Shown here piece after piece: positions 8,683 to 18,693 of a stretch of DNA of 64,000 nt. The translations under genes were made by a program, and so were the position numbers. The stretch spans positions 163,934-227,933 of the forward strand of contig JBBFKY010000005.1 of NCBI GenBank assembly GCA_037481875.1, read 5' to 3'. The notes beneath the pieces were generated by a model. It searched no databases. It was not told where the DNA came from and saw only the letters and a program-made list of their open reading frames with translations. How positions within the stretch are numbered: position 1 is the stretch's first letter; each line of letters opens with the position of its first letter. This DNA comes from Desulfosoma sp. Lineage in GTDB: Bacteria > Desulfobacterota > Syntrophobacteria > Syntrophobacterales > DSM-9756.

Positions 8683-9624
8683 ATGTTCAAGGTTTTCGTC
8701 ACCCATATCCTTCCTGTGTTTTCCATCATCGGTTTGGGCTATGTGCTCATGCACCGCCGATTCGTGGGAGATGTTTTCATCGCCTCAGCCAATCGACTGG
8801 TGTATTACGTGGCTGTCCCCGCCATGCTCTTTCACGAAGTCGCCCGATCTTCCTTTTCGCAAAACTTTCACGCCGGCGCCGTGCTATCCATGTTGGCCGG
8901 ACTTGCCATTGTGACCACCGCCGGTTTTACCATCGCCCATTCCATGGGCCGACCCAATGCTTTTAAGGCGACCTTTGTGCACAGCACTTTCCATGGGAAT
9001 CTGGGTTATATGGCCTATGCCATCGCTTTCTATGCCTTGGGAGAAAAAGCCTTTGCGCAAACCGCCATTTTGAGCAGCTTTCTCATTGTGGCACAAAATC
9101 TCCTCGCCGTATGCGTTTTTGCCTACTACAAACCCACAAACCAAAGCCCGTCCGGAATCGGAAGCTTCGATCCCATGGAAACCCTTAAACGTATCGTTTC
9201 CAATCCCATCATCGTTTCGGTAACGGCCGGAACACTTTTTTCTTACCTTTCCCTTTCACTCCATCCGGCCCTTTCACAATCCCTGAAAATCCTTTCCGGT
9301 ATGGCTCTGCCTCTCGCCTTGTTACTTATCGGCACCTCTCTTTCCTTTAAATCGCTGACAAAGCTGCTGCCCGCCATGAGTGCCATCGGTGCCTTGAAGC
9401 TCCTTCTTTTTCCTTTGATCACCTATGGGCTCATGCGCTCCTGGCACGTTCCTTCCTCCTTCTACACCCCCGTGCTCATTCTGACAGCAGCCCCTCCCGC
9501 CACCATCACCTATATCATGGCCTCGGAACTGGGCGGGGACACCGAACTGGCCGCCGCAGCCACCTCACTTCTAACTATGGTCTCCGGCTGCACCTACGCC
9601 GTGCTGCTTTCTTTTCATGGATGA
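8683..9624 (+). CDS. AEC (auxin efflux carrier) family transporter
   Basis: An inner-membrane carrier of the auxin efflux carrier superfamily, whose bacterial members move organic acids such as malonate and malate or other anions. The 313-residue protein is almost wholly hydrophobic, with about ten predicted membrane segments in two five-helix halves. Typical features are the N-terminal HILPVFSIIGLGYVL, the central NLGYMAYAIAFYALG (with the unwound-helix proline/asparagine pattern of the family), and the C-terminal TAAPPATITYIMA. The start at ATG 8683 has CCGGAGG six bases upstream; the frame extends upstream to 8593 without a good site. The substrate cannot be inferred. Confidence 0.88.
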   Translation: MFKVFVTHILPVFSIIGLGYVLMHRRFVGDVFIASANRLVYYVAVPAMLFHEVARSSFSQNFHAGAVLSMLAGLAIVTTAGFTIAHSMGRPNAFKATFVHSTFHGNLGYMAYAIAFYALGEKAFAQTAILSSFLIVAQNLLAVCVFAYYKPTNQSPSGIGSFDPMETLKRIVSNPIIVSVTAGTLFSYLSLSLHPALSQSLKILSGMALPLALLLIGTSLSFKSLTKLLPAMSAIGALKLLLFPLITYGLMRSWHVPSSFYTPVLILTAAPPATITYIMASELGGDTELAAAATSLLTMVSGCTYAVLLSFHG

Positions 9625-9701
9625 AAAGCACGCAAAACCATGATGATCTTAAAATGAATGTGCACCGAAGGGTGAAACTCTGCACTCGACCTTGTGAGGC
9701 T

Positions 9702-11120
9702 TCAGAAGGGTTTTCGGTCCAGGGTGTCTTCGTCTTCTTCGGAAGAGAGGCCATGCTTAACGAGTCGATATCGAAAAGAACGAAAGGTCAGCCCGAGAAG
9801 CTGTGCAGCCTTTTGTTTGGAGCCTCCGCATCGTTCCAGAGCCTGTAAAAGCAGGCTTTTTTCCAGGTCCTCAAGATACTTGGGAAGATTTAGGCCCTTT
9901 TCAGGCAAAACAGGCAAACCTGGTTGGTATTCTTCCTGACGTTTTTTTCGAGACGTGGCGATGGTCAAGCTTTCAGGGAGAATAATACTCGAAGATTCCA
10001 AGGCCACACCGCGTTCGATAATGTTTTCCAGTTCTCGAACGTTCCCCGGAAAATCGTACTGTTTCAAAATATCCATGGCGTAAGATGAAATTTTTTGAAT
10101 ATCCTTCCCGAAGGCTTTAGAAAATTTGGCCAGAAAATAGTCTGCAAGAAGAGGAATATCTTCCTGCCTTTCCCTCAAGGGAGGTATCCTTAGATGGATG
10201 ACGTTCAATCGAAAATATAAATCTTCACGGAACTGACGCTCGATCACCATCTGCTCCAGATCTCTGTTGGTCGCAGAGATAATGCGCACATCCACGGGAA
10301 CATCGGTGGTATCTCCAAGCATACGAATGGTTTTTTCCTGAACCAGGCGTAAAAGCTTGACCTGAAGGCTTGGAGACAATTCCCCGATTTCATCCAAAAA
10401 AAGGGTCCCGCCTTGAGCGGCTTCCACCAGCCCTTTACGGTCCATGGTGGCGCCCGTAAAGGCTCCTTTGCGGTACCCGAAAAGTTCGCTTTCGATAAGG
10501 GATTCCGGAACGCCGGCGCAATTGACCACCACAAAGGGTTTTTCGGCTCGAGCGCTTCTTTTATGGATGGCTTTGGCCACCAGTTCCTTGCCTGTACCGC
10601 TTTCTCCGGTAATCAACACATTGCTGGTGGTGGCTGCCACACGTTCAATGAGTTCATAGATCTTTTTCATGGCCGGGCTTTCGCCGATCATGCAGCCGAA
10701 ATGCAAGGGGCCTTGGCGGGCATGGGGCGGCACTTCTCGGCCCTGAGTCTTCAAGGCGTTTTGAATGACCCGGCGCATCTCATCAATTTTGAAGGGTTTG
10801 GGCAAATAGTCGTAGGCCCCTTCACGCATGGCGGCCACGGCCGTTTCGGTACTGGCATAGGCCGAAATCATAATCACCACCGTGGAAGGAGACAGTTGTT
10901 TACATTCCCTGAGAACTTCCAGACCGTCTACGGGTTTCATGCGAATATCGGTGATGACCAAATCAAAGCGCTGTTCTTTGAGAATCTTCAGGGCTTCCGT
11001 GCCGCTGGCCGCACAGTGCACCACATAGCCTTCTTTCTGGAGCATGATCTCCAGAAATTCACGCATGCTCCTTTCATCATCCACCACGAGGATTCGGCGT
11101 CCGTCGGCATGGTAGGACAT
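9702..11120 (-). CDS. Sigma-54-dependent response regulator, NtrC/PilR type
   Basis: A three-domain activator of sigma-54 promoters. Residues 8-125 form a receiver domain with the phosphoacceptor at about Asp58 (LVITDIRMKP) and the acidic pair VVDDE. Residues 150-385 form the AAA+ domain with Walker A GESGTGKE, the sigma-54 contact loop GAFTGA, and the arginine-finger region. The C-terminus has a Fis-type helix-turn-helix (CGGSKQKAAQLLGLTFRSF). The tail resembles PilR and other two-component regulators. It starts 15 bases after pyrC, so it may be co-transcribed with pyrBC. No partner histidine kinase is visible in the window, so the signal is unknown. The length of 472 is normal. Confidence 0.9.
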   Translation of the reverse strand: MSYHADGRRILVVDDERSMREFLEIMLQKEGYVVHCAASGTEALKILKEQRFDLVITDIRMKPVDGLEVLRECKQLSPSTVVIMISAYASTETAVAAMREGAYDYLPKPFKIDEMRRVIQNALKTQGREVPPHARQGPLHFGCMIGESPAMKKIYELIERVAATTSNVLITGESGTGKELVAKAIHKRSARAEKPFVVVNCAGVPESLIESELFGYRKGAFTGATMDRKGLVEAAQGGTLFLDEIGELSPSLQVKLLRLVQEKTIRMLGDTTDVPVDVRIISATNRDLEQMVIERQFREDLYFRLNVIHLRIPPLRERQEDIPLLADYFLAKFSKAFGKDIQKISSYAMDILKQYDFPGNVRELENIIERGVALESSSIILPESLTIATSRKKRQEEYQPGLPVLPEKGLNLPKYLEDLEKSLLLQALERCGGSKQKAAQLLGLTFRSFRYRLVKHGLSSEEDEDTLDRKPF

Positions 11121-11135
11121 GCGAATGTACGCTCC

Positions 11136-12443
11136 TTAAGGAAAAGGATAACGCACGAGGCCATTCACCAGGGTCATGACGGCCCTCCCTTTGACGGACC
11201 ATCCTCGAAACGGACAGTTACGCCCTTTGGATTGAAAGGTTTCGGGATCGATCACGTGTTCCGCATTCGGGTCAATAATGGTTATATGGGCCGGCGCACC
11301 CTTTCGAAGGCTTCCAAAAGGGATGCCCAAAATTTTCGAAGGATTCCATGTGACCTTGGCCAAAATATCCAGGGGATCGCCGACCCCTTCTTCAATAAGG
11401 TTCAGCACCAAAGGAAGGGCGGATTCCAGGCCGATCATGCCATTGGCAGCATCCTGAAATTCCGTGTCTTTTTCCAAAAGGCTGTGCGGTGCATGGTCGG
11501 TGGCGATGACATCGATGGTGCCGTCCGCAAGGGCTTCCTTGATGGCTTCCACGTCTCGGCGAGTCCGCAACGGAGGGTTGACCTTGTAAACCGTGTCAAA
11601 ACCTTCCACGAATTCGTCGGTAAGGGTGAAATAATGGGGAGCCGTTTCACAGGTCACAGGAATGCCTCGGCGTTTTGCTTCACGGAGAATCCACACCGAA
11701 GCTTCGGTGCTCACATGAGCCACATGAAGGCGGCCACCGGTGAGCTCGGCTAAAAGCACATCACGGGCGATCATGACGGCTTCCGCAGCCGCGGGAATAC
11801 CCTGAAGCCCCAATCGAGTCGACATAACGCCTTCATGCATGTGGCCCCCTTGGGACAGGGCCGTCTCTTCGGCATGCGTGATCACCAGCAAGTCAAAGGC
11901 TTTGGCGTATTCCAGGGCTCTTCGCATAAGAGCCGCGTTCATCACGGGACGTCCATCATCAGAAACAGCCACCGCACCCGCTTCACGAAGTTCTCCAAAT
12001 TCGGCCAGTTCTTCACCTTTAAGACCTTTGCTGATGGCGGCTACAGGGTAAACATGGCAATGCCCTTGTTCGAAGGCTCGACGTGTTATGAAAGAAGTCA
12101 CCGCCGCACAATCGTTGACCGGTTTTGTATTGGGCATGCAGGCCACAGCTCCGAATCCTCCGGCCACAGCGGCGGCGGTTCCCGTCATGATGGTCTCTTT
12201 GTACTCTTCGCCGGGTTCCCTGAGGTGCACATGCATATCCACCCACGCCGGGACCACCCATTTTCCGGTCACATCGATCACGCGGGTTTGGGAAGACGGC
12301 GACACGGCATGAGGTTCCCACACCAGCTCATGAATTACCCCATTCCGTATAATGAGGTCCCCGATTCTATCGATTCGCCTTTGCGGATCCAGAATACGAC
12401 CGCCACGCAGGACGATCTCCACAGCTCCCTCCCTTGTCGTCAT
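11136..12443 (-). CDS. pyrC: Dihydroorotase
   Basis: This zinc amidohydrolase cyclises carbamoyl-aspartate to dihydroorotate, the third step of pyrimidine synthesis. The 435-residue protein is a class I (long) dihydroorotase. The metal-binding motif DMHVHLREPGEEYKE lies near residue 65, the site THAEE is in the middle, and VIATDHAPHS is near residue 310. The length fits the class I family of about 425-435 residues. It lies 17 bases downstream of pyrB, and the pair forms an obvious operon. In some bacteria a catalytically inactive PyrC is structural partner to PyrB, but here the ligand residues are intact, so an active enzyme is expected. Confidence 0.95.
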   Translation of the reverse strand: MTTREGAVEIVLRGGRILDPQRRIDRIGDLIIRNGVIHELVWEPHAVSPSSQTRVIDVTGKWVVPAWVDMHVHLREPGEEYKETIMTGTAAAVAGGFGAVACMPNTKPVNDCAAVTSFITRRAFEQGHCHVYPVAAISKGLKGEELAEFGELREAGAVAVSDDGRPVMNAALMRRALEYAKAFDLLVITHAEETALSQGGHMHEGVMSTRLGLQGIPAAAEAVMIARDVLLAELTGGRLHVAHVSTEASVWILREAKRRGIPVTCETAPHYFTLTDEFVEGFDTVYKVNPPLRTRRDVEAIKEALADGTIDVIATDHAPHSLLEKDTEFQDAANGMIGLESALPLVLNLIEEGVGDPLDILAKVTWNPSKILGIPFGSLRKGAPAHITIIDPNAEHVIDPETFQSKGRNCPFRGWSVKGRAVMTLVNGLVRYPFP

Positions 12444-12460
12444 CGGGTCATGAAACCCAT

Positions 12461-13393
12461 TCAGTCGGCCGATTCGTCTCTTTGCACCAAGAGGTAAAGC
12501 AGCGCCATGCGCACCGCCACACCGTTGCTCACCTGATCCAAAATGACGGCATGGGGGCCGTCGGCCACTTCCGGGCTTATTTCCACACCGCGATTCATGG
12601 GCCCCGGGTGCATGATGAGCACATCAGGCTTGGCGTGCGCCAGTTTTTTGGAATCGATGCCATAATAGGCGGCGTATTCCCGCAAAGAAGGCAGCAACCC
12701 CTGACCCTGCCTCTCCTTTTGAAGCCTTAGAACCATAATCACATCCGCCTCTGGAATCACCGGCTCCAGACGCAGGGAAACCGTTACCGGCAGATGTTCG
12801 AGATGCGAAGGCAGAAGCGTCGGTGGGCCGCATACCACAACACGAGCCCCCATTTTGGTCAGGCCCCAGATGTTGGACCGGGCCACTCGGCTGTGCGCGA
12901 TATCCCCCACAATGAGCACCGTCAAGCCGTCCAGGCGACCCTTGTGCTGGCGAATGGTCAGCATGTCCAAAAGGGCCTGAGACGGATGTTCGTGCATGCC
13001 GTCTCCGGCATTGATCACGGAAGCCTTGGTACGCTGAGCAATGCGATGTGGAGTCCCCGAAGCCGAATGCCGAATAATGAAAACGTCCGGCTGCATGGCT
13101 TCCAGGTTCTTCACCGTGTCCAGAAAGGTCTCCCCCTTCACCATGGAACTGGTGGAAGTACTAATGCTGTAAGTATCCGCGCTGAGCCTCTTGGCGGCGA
13201 TGTCAAAAGAGGTGCGGGTTCGTGTGCTGGGTTCATAGAACAGGTGCACAACCGTTTTGCCTCGAAGGGTGGGGACTTTCTTGATGGACCGTGTGTTGAT
13301 TTCCTTAAGGGATTCGGCGGTGTCGAGAATGGTTTCAATTTCATCCACCTCCAGATCCCTCATGCCGAGTAGGTCTTTTCTCGAAAAGGCCAT
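12461..13393 (-). CDS. pyrB: Aspartate carbamoyltransferase catalytic subunit
   Basis: This enzyme condenses carbamoyl phosphate with aspartate in the committed step of pyrimidine synthesis. The 310-residue protein has the carbamoyl-phosphate site [12 protein letters not shown] (about residue 55) and [12 protein letters not shown], plus [14 protein letters not shown] take ATG 13393 as the start because GAGG lies eight bases away; a GTG two codons earlier is too close to that site. No pyrI regulatory subunit follows; pyrC does. That layout fits the class of ATCases that associate with dihydroorotase, though this is inference. Confidence 0.96.
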   Translation of the reverse strand: MAFSRKDLLGMRDLEVDEIETILDTAESLKEINTRSIKKVPTLRGKTVVHLFYEPSTRTRTSFDIAAKRLSADTYSISTSTSSMVKGETFLDTVKNLEAMQPDVFIIRHSASGTPHRIAQRTKASVINAGDGMHEHPSQALLDMLTIRQHKGRLDGLTVLIVGDIAHSRVARSNIWGLTKMGARVVVCGPPTLLPSHLEHLPVTVSLRLEPVIPEADVIMVLRLQKERQGQGLLPSLREYAAYYGIDSKKLAHAKPDVLIMHPGPMNRGVEISPEVADGPHAVILDQVSNGVAVRMALLYLLVQRDESAD

Positions 13394-13502
13394 GGGCACA
13401 TCCTCAATGTGTTTCCTAAGACCTCAAAATAGTTTTTTGTGAAAATACCATTTTTCAGACTGAAAAGTGAGGAAAAAATCAGAGCCTAAAACACAGGACC
13501 TC

Positions 13503-13529
13503 TTGACACCGGAAGCGCATCCCTATAAA
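13503..13529 (+). promoter_or_regulatory. Possible sigma-70 promoter for greA
   Basis: TTGACA at 13503-13508 and TATAAA at 13524-13529 are separated by 15 bases. The two boxes are close to consensus but the spacing is two bases short of optimal. A hairpin with arms CGCCCTTC (13594-13601) and GAAGGGCG (13609-13616) lies between this promoter and greA and would be in the leader RNA. Confidence 0.4.
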
Positions 13530-13684
13530 GGAATCGGTACCTCAAGGCTGTGCGATCTTTTCATGCTTTGGATTGTGGAAACGCCCTCTGCAGCGCCCTT
13601 CCGACGGCGAAGGGCGGCGGGGAGCGTTTTTGCGTTTACAAGACACGGCTTTGACGGGGACATCCTTGAACCTGGAGGCAGGAC

Positions 13685-14155
13685 ATGGAAAGGGTTCCAA
13701 TCACAAGGGAAGGCTATGAAAGACTGAGACAGGAACTCCAACGGCTCCAAAAGGAAGAACGCCCCAAAGTGATCAAGGCTATTGAAGAAGCTCGAGGACA
13801 TGGGGATCTTTCCGAGAACGCCGAGTATGAAGCTGCCAAGGAAAAACAGGCCCTGATCGAAGGACGCATCGCCGATATTCAGGAAAAACTGGCTCATTCG
13901 GAAATCGTTGAAACTAACGGTGCCGACGGCGGGAAAGTCATGTTCGGGCTGACCGTAGTGCTGGAGGACCTGGACAGCGGGGAAGAGCTTACCTATAGGC
14001 TTGTGGGACCTTACGAAGCGGACATTCAAGCAGGAACACTGTCGGTCAGTTCGCCCCTGGGCAAGGCCTTGATCGGCAAAGAAGAAGGCGACACGGTTTC
14101 GGTGAGGACTCCAAAGGGCGTTCGTCAGTTGGAAATTGTGGAAGTGCGTTCCTAA
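13685..14155 (+). CDS. greA: Transcription elongation factor GreA
   Basis: GreA enters the RNA polymerase secondary channel and stimulates cleavage of backtracked RNA. The 156-residue protein has the N-terminal coiled coil, with the acidic tip in GDLSENAEYEAAKEKQ, whose D and E residues stimulate cleavage. The C-terminal globular domain ends with SPLGKALIGKEEGDTVSV. Length matches the family. The ATG at 13685 is preceded by GGAGG. It lies upstream of rpsT on the same strand but has its own promoter-like sequence. Confidence 0.97.
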   Translation: MERVPITREGYERLRQELQRLQKEERPKVIKAIEEARGHGDLSENAEYEAAKEKQALIEGRIADIQEKLAHSEIVETNGADGGKVMFGLTVVLEDLDSGEELTYRLVGPYEADIQAGTLSVSSPLGKALIGKEEGDTVSVRTPKGVRQLEIVEVRS

Positions 14156-14170
14156 AAAACGCAAAGCGTC

Positions 14171-14199
14171 TTGACAGAAAACCTTTACACGGGTAAAAG
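14171..14199 (+). promoter_or_regulatory. Probable sigma-70 promoter for rpsT
   Basis: TTGACA (14171-14176) and TAAAAG (14194-14199) are separated by the ideal 17 bases. The start of transcription would fall near 14206, giving a leader of about 68 bases before the rpsT start. Confidence 0.6.
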
Positions 14200-14273
14200 A
14201 CAAGGCTCCCGAAAGAGAAACCTAGAACACTTTTTCCATATGATGACGGTGAAAAACGGAAGGAGGAAAGGTC

Positions 14274-14552
14274 TTGGCCAATCACAAATCAGCCCTGAAG
14301 AGAGCCAAACAGAGTGAAGCGCGCCGCATGCGCAATCGAGCGCGGAAAAGCCGCATGAAGACGGCTATCAGGAAGCTGGAAGAAGCCATTCGCACCAACG
14401 CAGTGGATGCAGCTATGGAGCACCTTCGAGAAGCCACGTCGATCATTGCAAAAACCGCCGCCAAAGGAACCATTCATCGCAACACGGCTTCGCGTAAAAT
14501 TTCCAGACTGGCCAAGAAAGTCAACATGCTTAAGGCTGCCCAGAGCGCCTGA
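14274..14552 (+). CDS. rpsT: 30S ribosomal protein S20
   Basis: S20 is a small basic protein that binds 16S rRNA early in assembly of the 30S subunit. The 92-residue product is lysine- and arginine-rich and shows the family features NHKSALKRAKQSEARRMRN and KGTIHRNTASRKISRLAKKV. The start is the TTG at 14274 (LANHKSAL), backed by a strong AGGAGG. A TTG (UUG) start is typical of rpsT in other bacteria, where it allows autoregulation of translation. It ends before a strong terminator hairpin. Confidence 0.96.
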   Translation: MANHKSALKRAKQSEARRMRNRARKSRMKTAIRKLEEAIRTNAVDAAMEHLREATSIIAKTAAKGTIHRNTASRKISRLAKKVNMLKAAQSA

Positions 14553-14609
14553 AACCACCTCAGGCTCTTTCAGAGTCGAATTTGCAAGGGTCGAGGCCCG
14601 TTATCGCCC

Positions 14610-15653
14610 CTACGAAAATTCTGAAGGAGGTCCCGCGGGAAGGACCTCCTTCTTTTGTGCCTTCAAAGTCGCCATGCGATAGAGAAGACCTTCCAAGGCT
14701 CTAGCCGGATCAAGGGTTGTGGTTTTCAAGGAAAGGTCTATGGCGATTATGGCCGCATGCAGTTGAAGAAGGGCATCTTCCGAAAAGAGGTGCGCATGGC
14801 GAGCGGTCTTTTCCACCGCAAAGGGAGGAAGGCGCATCTTTTGTGCTAGGCTCCCCACCGTTTCTCCTCGATCAAGTCCATCCTTGACTTGCCACAAAAG
14901 ACGAACATGGCGTGCCAGGAGCGCCAAAAGGGCCAGGGGGGCATCCCCCTTGAGGAGCAGTTGACGAAGGGTTTCAAGGGCTGCCTTGGATCGACCTTCC
15001 ACCACATGGTCCATGAGCTTGAAAACATGCTCGGATCGTACTCGGCTACAGGCGGCCTCCACGTCTTCCGCCGTGATGGTGGCGGCATCTCCTACGTAAA
15101 GACACAGCTTTTCGATCTCAGTTTCCAAAGCATGAAGATCTGTGCCCACAGCTTCCACGAGCAGGAAGGCCGCCGAGGGTGTCATGGCTTTTCCTTGAGC
15201 CGCCGCCTTTTCTCGAACCCAAACAGGAAGCTGGCGTTCTTGCATGGGCTGAAAATCCACGATGGCCCCATGAGCTGCCACGGCCTTTTCCAAGTTCTTC
15301 CAGCTTTTTTTGCTTCCCAAGGTCAAGACCACATGGCTTCTTGGGCTTGGGTATACCACGAAACGTTCCAGAAGATCCCGCTGCTCTTTGGGCCATAGGT
15401 CCACATCGCGCACCCGAAGCACACGCCGGGAAGCGAACATGGGTACTGTACGGGCTCGACTGAGCACTTCATGCACGGAGGTTTCCTTGGCATCCATCTG
15501 TTCCCCCTGAATCGGGGAACCCTCCCGGGCCCTGACGGCCTCAACCAAGGCTTCCCATGCCTTGTCCAACAAGGACGGGTCATCACCACGAAAAAGATAA
15601 ATGTTGCGCAGAGGAGCCTCTCGAAGCTGTTTGAAGAAAAGCCGGCTGTCCAT
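14610..15653 (-). CDS. holA: DNA polymerase III subunit delta
   Basis: The delta subunit of the clamp loader opens the beta clamp during replication. The 347-residue protein shows the N-terminal AAA-like domain beginning MDSRLFFKQLREAPLRNIYL, the clamp-opening region around LSRARTVPMFASRRVLRV, and the conserved C-terminal domain of HolA (DAPLALLALLARHVRLLWQ and ARALEGLLYRMATLK). Delta diverges in sequence, so the call rests on the whole pattern and on the leuS-lptE-holA order seen in many proteobacteria. The last dozen codons (KKEVLPAGPP) overlap the rpsT terminator hairpin, so the 3' end serves two roles. It begins six bases after lptE. Confidence 0.92.
   Translation of the reverse strand: MDSRLFFKQLREAPLRNIYLFRGDDPSLLDKAWEALVEAVRAREGSPIQGEQMDAKETSVHEVLSRARTVPMFASRRVLRVRDVDLWPKEQRDLLERFVVYPSPRSHVVLTLGSKKSWKNLEKAVAAHGAIVDFQPMQERQLPVWVREKAAAQGKAMTPSAAFLLVEAVGTDLHALETEIEKLCLYVGDAATITAEDVEAACSRVRSEHVFKLMDHVVEGRSKAALETLRQLLLKGDAPLALLALLARHVRLLWQVKDGLDRGETVGSLAQKMRLPPFAVEKTARHAHLFSEDALLQLHAAIIAIDLSLKTTTLDPARALEGLLYRMATLKAQKKEVLPAGPPSEFS
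14623..14656 (+). terminator. Rho-independent terminator of rpsT, inside the holA 3' end
   Basis: Perfect 11-base arms, GAAGGAGGTCC (14623-14633) and GGACCTCCTTC (14642-14652), flank an 8-base loop and are followed by TTTT on the plus strand. It lies 70 bases past the rpsT stop. The hairpin falls within the holA coding sequence on the opposite strand, so tail-to-tail transcripts overlap here. Confidence 0.85.
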
Positions 15654-15659
15654 GGTGGG

Positions 15660-16178
15660 CTAAAATCGGCTCATGAACCGATCAAAAACGCGGGTAGCTA
15701 TTTCCAGGGCCGCCCTTTGAAGGGCTTCCTGACGATTTTGAAAACCTACGATGGCTTCCGGATCGTGAGCATAGTCCTCAAAGTAGGTCAAGGCACGGTC
15801 TTGCCAGAGAATGGTTCCTGTTTTTCGATCCACACTGCGCACATCCAGGATCACGGTCAGGCGCGTGAGGACTGTGTTTTGAGCCTTGCTATGGCCCACC
15901 TCGGTGGTTGAAAGACGTCGAATCTGACCGATAAAGACCACGTCCGCTTCGGATTCAGGCACCAGACGAAGTCGGCTTTTCATGAGAAACTCTCGACGTA
16001 AAGCTCCCGTAAAAACCGCTTCGATTCCAGGTTCAGCCGTCAGGTTTTCAAAGACGGGAACCGCCACCGTTTGCAGACGTGCATCCAGTTGGGCCCCGTC
16101 CCCTGCGAACCGGTAACCACACGCGCCGCACCATAGCATCAGGCTGAAGGCAAAAAGGCTGTGCAGATACCGGCCCAT
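15660..16178 (-). CDS. lptE: LPS-assembly lipoprotein LptE
   Basis: LptE plugs the LptD barrel and delivers lipopolysaccharide to the outer leaflet of the outer membrane. The 172-residue protein has a lipoprotein signal with hydrophobic core and a lipobox-like CGAC (cleavage before Cys20; an earlier Cys17 makes the exact site uncertain). It then has the family opener GYRFAG, and VAVPVFENLTAEPGIEAVFTGAL, which are conserved in LptE. The gene lies between leuS and holA, the classical place for lptE. Its substrate is lipid, so the cell should have an LPS-bearing outer membrane. Confidence 0.9.
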   Translation of the reverse strand: MGRYLHSLFAFSLMLWCGACGYRFAGDGAQLDARLQTVAVPVFENLTAEPGIEAVFTGALRREFLMKSRLRLVPESEADVVFIGQIRRLSTTEVGHSKAQNTVLTRLTVILDVRSVDRKTGTILWQDRALTYFEDYAHDPEAIVGFQNRQEALQRAALEIATRVFDRFMSRF

Positions 16179-16203
16179 GAGCGTCTCTTTTACCTGGGAT
16201 GGT

Positions 16204-18693
16204 TTACATCACGATGTTGACCAGTTTCTTCGGCACCACAACGACTTTCCGCACCGGCTTGCCTCCTAGAAAACTCTGAATCTTAGAGTCTTTCAGAGCA
16301 GCTTCTTTTAAAGCTTCCTCGGAAATGTCCGCTGGAACCATGAGCCGGCTTCGTAATTTACCGTTCACCTGAATCACCACGAGAACGGTATCCGCCGTCA
16401 AGGCCTCTTCTCTGTAGGAAGGCCAAGACACCTTGGCGACGCTGGCAGGCATGCCCAGTTGGGTCCAGAGTTCTTCAGCGATATGGGGAGCCATGGGAGA
16501 AAGCATCAGAATAACCGATTCAACGGCTTCCCGAAGAACAGGCCAGCACGCGGAATCTTGCCTGGCTTTGTCCAGGCACCCGTAGATCTCATTGACCAGT
16601 TCCATGATGGCGGCAATAGCCGTGTTGAAATGGAATCGCTGCTCGATATCTTCGGTGACTTTCTTGATCGTCTGATGGGTTTTGCGATGAAGACTTTGAA
16701 GTTCCTGTGTCAGGGGTTCGCTTCCATCATAAGGGCGCACGGCTTTGAGTTCATCCAGGTTTTCTGAGACCAGTCGCCACACACGCCCTAGAAAACGGTA
16801 GGCCCCTTCCACTCCCTGGTCGCTCCATTCCAGCTCCTTTTCCGGCGGAGCCGCAAACAAGCAAAACAGCCGGACCGTATCCGCTCCGTAAGTGCGAATC
16901 ATATCGTCGGGATCCACCACGTTCCCCTTGGACTTGCTCATCTTGGCACCGTCTTTAATCACCATGCCTTGCGTGAGCAAGTTCGTGAAGGGTTCGTCCA
17001 CGTGCAGAAACCCCATGTCCCGAAGGACTTTGGTAAAAAACCGGGAATAGAGCAGATGCAACACCGCGTGTTCAATGCCGCCGATGTATTGATCTACCGG
17101 CATCCAGTAACGCACGCGGCGATCGTCCAACGGTCCTTCGTTGTGGTCGGCGCAGGCGAACCTTGCGAAATACCAGGAAGATTCCACAAAGGTGTCCATG
17201 GTATCCGTTTCCCTCTTTCCCGGACCGCCGCATCGAGGGCACGTGGTCTTGACAAAGGCGTCACTGGAAGGGAGCGGCGAAGCGCCGTTTTCCGGCATTT
17301 CCAAATCCAAAGGGAGAATCACGGGAAGATCTTCTTCCTTGACCGGGACCGTTCCGCAACGATCACAGTAAACGATGGGAATAGGAGCCCCCCAGTAACG
17401 TTGTCGAGAAATGCCCCAATCCCGAAGCCGATATTGCACGGTCAAACTGCCTTGTCCTTTGGCTTCCAGATCCCGAGTGATGGCTTCGCGGGCTTGTTGG
17501 GAGGACATGCCTGAATAAGGGCCGGAATTAATAAGAATGCCGTCCTCTTCAAAGGCATGAGTCAGATCTTCTGCAGCAGGCTCGGAAGCCGCCTCGCTTT
17601 CTTTGATGACCACTTTGATGGGTAATCCGTATTTTCGAGCGAACTCAAAGTCCCTCTGATCATGTGCCGGAACGGCCATAACGGCACCCGTGCCGTATTC
17701 CATGACCACGAAATTGGCCACAAAGATGGGCATACGCTCTTGGGTCATAGGATTGATACAATAAGAACCCGTGAATATACCTTCCTTTTCCAAAAGCCCT
17801 ACCGTACGGTCACCCCGTTTGGCCTGTTTCGCTTTTTCCACAAAAGCCAAAACGGCCTGTTCCTCGTCATGCCCTCGGCACAGTTCCGCCACCATGGGGT
17901 GTTCCGGAGCCAAGCTCATAAAGGTGGCTCCAAACAGCGTATCGGCTCGGGTCGTAAAAACTTCGATAAAACCTTGACCCGACGCTAAAGGAAATCGAAT
18001 GGTGCTGCCGTAGCTTTTACCGATCCAGTTCCGCTGCATGGTCAACACCCGCTCCGGCCAGCCAGGAAGCTTGTCCAACCATTCCAGAAGCTCTTCCACA
18101 TAGTCCGTGATCTTAAAAAACCATTGCTCCATTTCCTTCTGAACCACAGGCTGGTCACAACGCCAGCACGCGCCGTCTTCCACCTGTTCATTGGCCAAAA
18201 CCGTCTGGCAGGTGTTGCACCAGTTGACATAGGATTTCTTCTTGTAAGCCAGTCCCCTCTCAAACATCTTGATAAAAAACAACTGCTCCCACCGATAATA
18301 GGACGGATCGCAGGTGGCGAATTCTCGGGACCAGTCGTAAGAAAAACCCAACTGTTTAAGCTGGCTTCGCATGTACTCGATGTTTTCATAGGTCCACTTG
18401 GCCGGATGGGTTTTCGCTTTGATGGCCGCATTTTCGGCGGGCATGCCAAAAGCGTCCCATCCCATAGGATGCAGAACATTGTAGCCTCGCATGGAAAGGA
18501 ACCTGGCCACCACATCCCCAATGGAATAATTGCGCACATGGCCCATATGAATACGGCCTGAAGGATAGGGAAACATTTCCAAAAGGTAAAATTTCTTCTT
18601 GCCGGGATCTTCAAAAGCTCGAAAGAGCTGTTCCTTTTCCCAGAAATCCTGCCATTTTTTCTCGATGTTTTTAGGATCGTATCGGCTGTCCAT
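16204..18693 (-). CDS. leuS: Leucyl-tRNA synthetase
   Basis: This class I synthetase charges tRNA-Leu. The 829-residue protein carries the HIGH-type motif HMGH (about 49-52) and the KMSKS loop at about 584-588, with the editing domain between them and the catalytic zinc-like [20 protein letters not shown] region near residue 160. The start is ATG 18693 with GAGGA eight bases upstream; the longer open frame to 18861 reads through an unconvincing N-terminal extension. It heads the leuS-lptE-holA group. Confidence 0.97.
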   Translation of the reverse strand: MDSRYDPKNIEKKWQDFWEKEQLFRAFEDPGKKKFYLLEMFPYPSGRIHMGHVRNYSIGDVVARFLSMRGYNVLHPMGWDAFGMPAENAAIKAKTHPAKWTYENIEYMRSQLKQLGFSYDWSREFATCDPSYYRWEQLFFIKMFERGLAYKKKSYVNWCNTCQTVLANEQVEDGACWRCDQPVVQKEMEQWFFKITDYVEELLEWLDKLPGWPERVLTMQRNWIGKSYGSTIRFPLASGQGFIEVFTTRADTLFGATFMSLAPEHPMVAELCRGHDEEQAVLAFVEKAKQAKRGDRTVGLLEKEGIFTGSYCINPMTQERMPIFVANFVVMEYGTGAVMAVPAHDQRDFEFARKYGLPIKVVIKESEAASEPAAEDLTHAFEEDGILINSGPYSGMSSQQAREAITRDLEAKGQGSLTVQYRLRDWGISRQRYWGAPIPIVYCDRCGTVPVKEEDLPVILPLDLEMPENGASPLPSSDAFVKTTCPRCGGPGKRETDTMDTFVESSWYFARFACADHNEGPLDDRRVRYWMPVDQYIGGIEHAVLHLLYSRFFTKVLRDMGFLHVDEPFTNLLTQGMVIKDGAKMSKSKGNVVDPDDMIRTYGADTVRLFCLFAAPPEKELEWSDQGVEGAYRFLGRVWRLVSENLDELKAVRPYDGSEPLTQELQSLHRKTHQTIKKVTEDIEQRFHFNTAIAAIMELVNEIYGCLDKARQDSACWPVLREAVESVILMLSPMAPHIAEELWTQLGMPASVAKVSWPSYREEALTADTVLVVIQVNGKLRSRLMVPADISEEALKEAALKDSKIQSFLGGKPVRKVVVVPKKLVNIVM

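Noticed and set aside
10413..11753. 446-codon plus-strand open frame opposite the NtrC-type gene and pyrC
   Set aside because: It is antisense to two well-supported genes, histidine- and glycine-rich as expected of a shadow, and has no domain.
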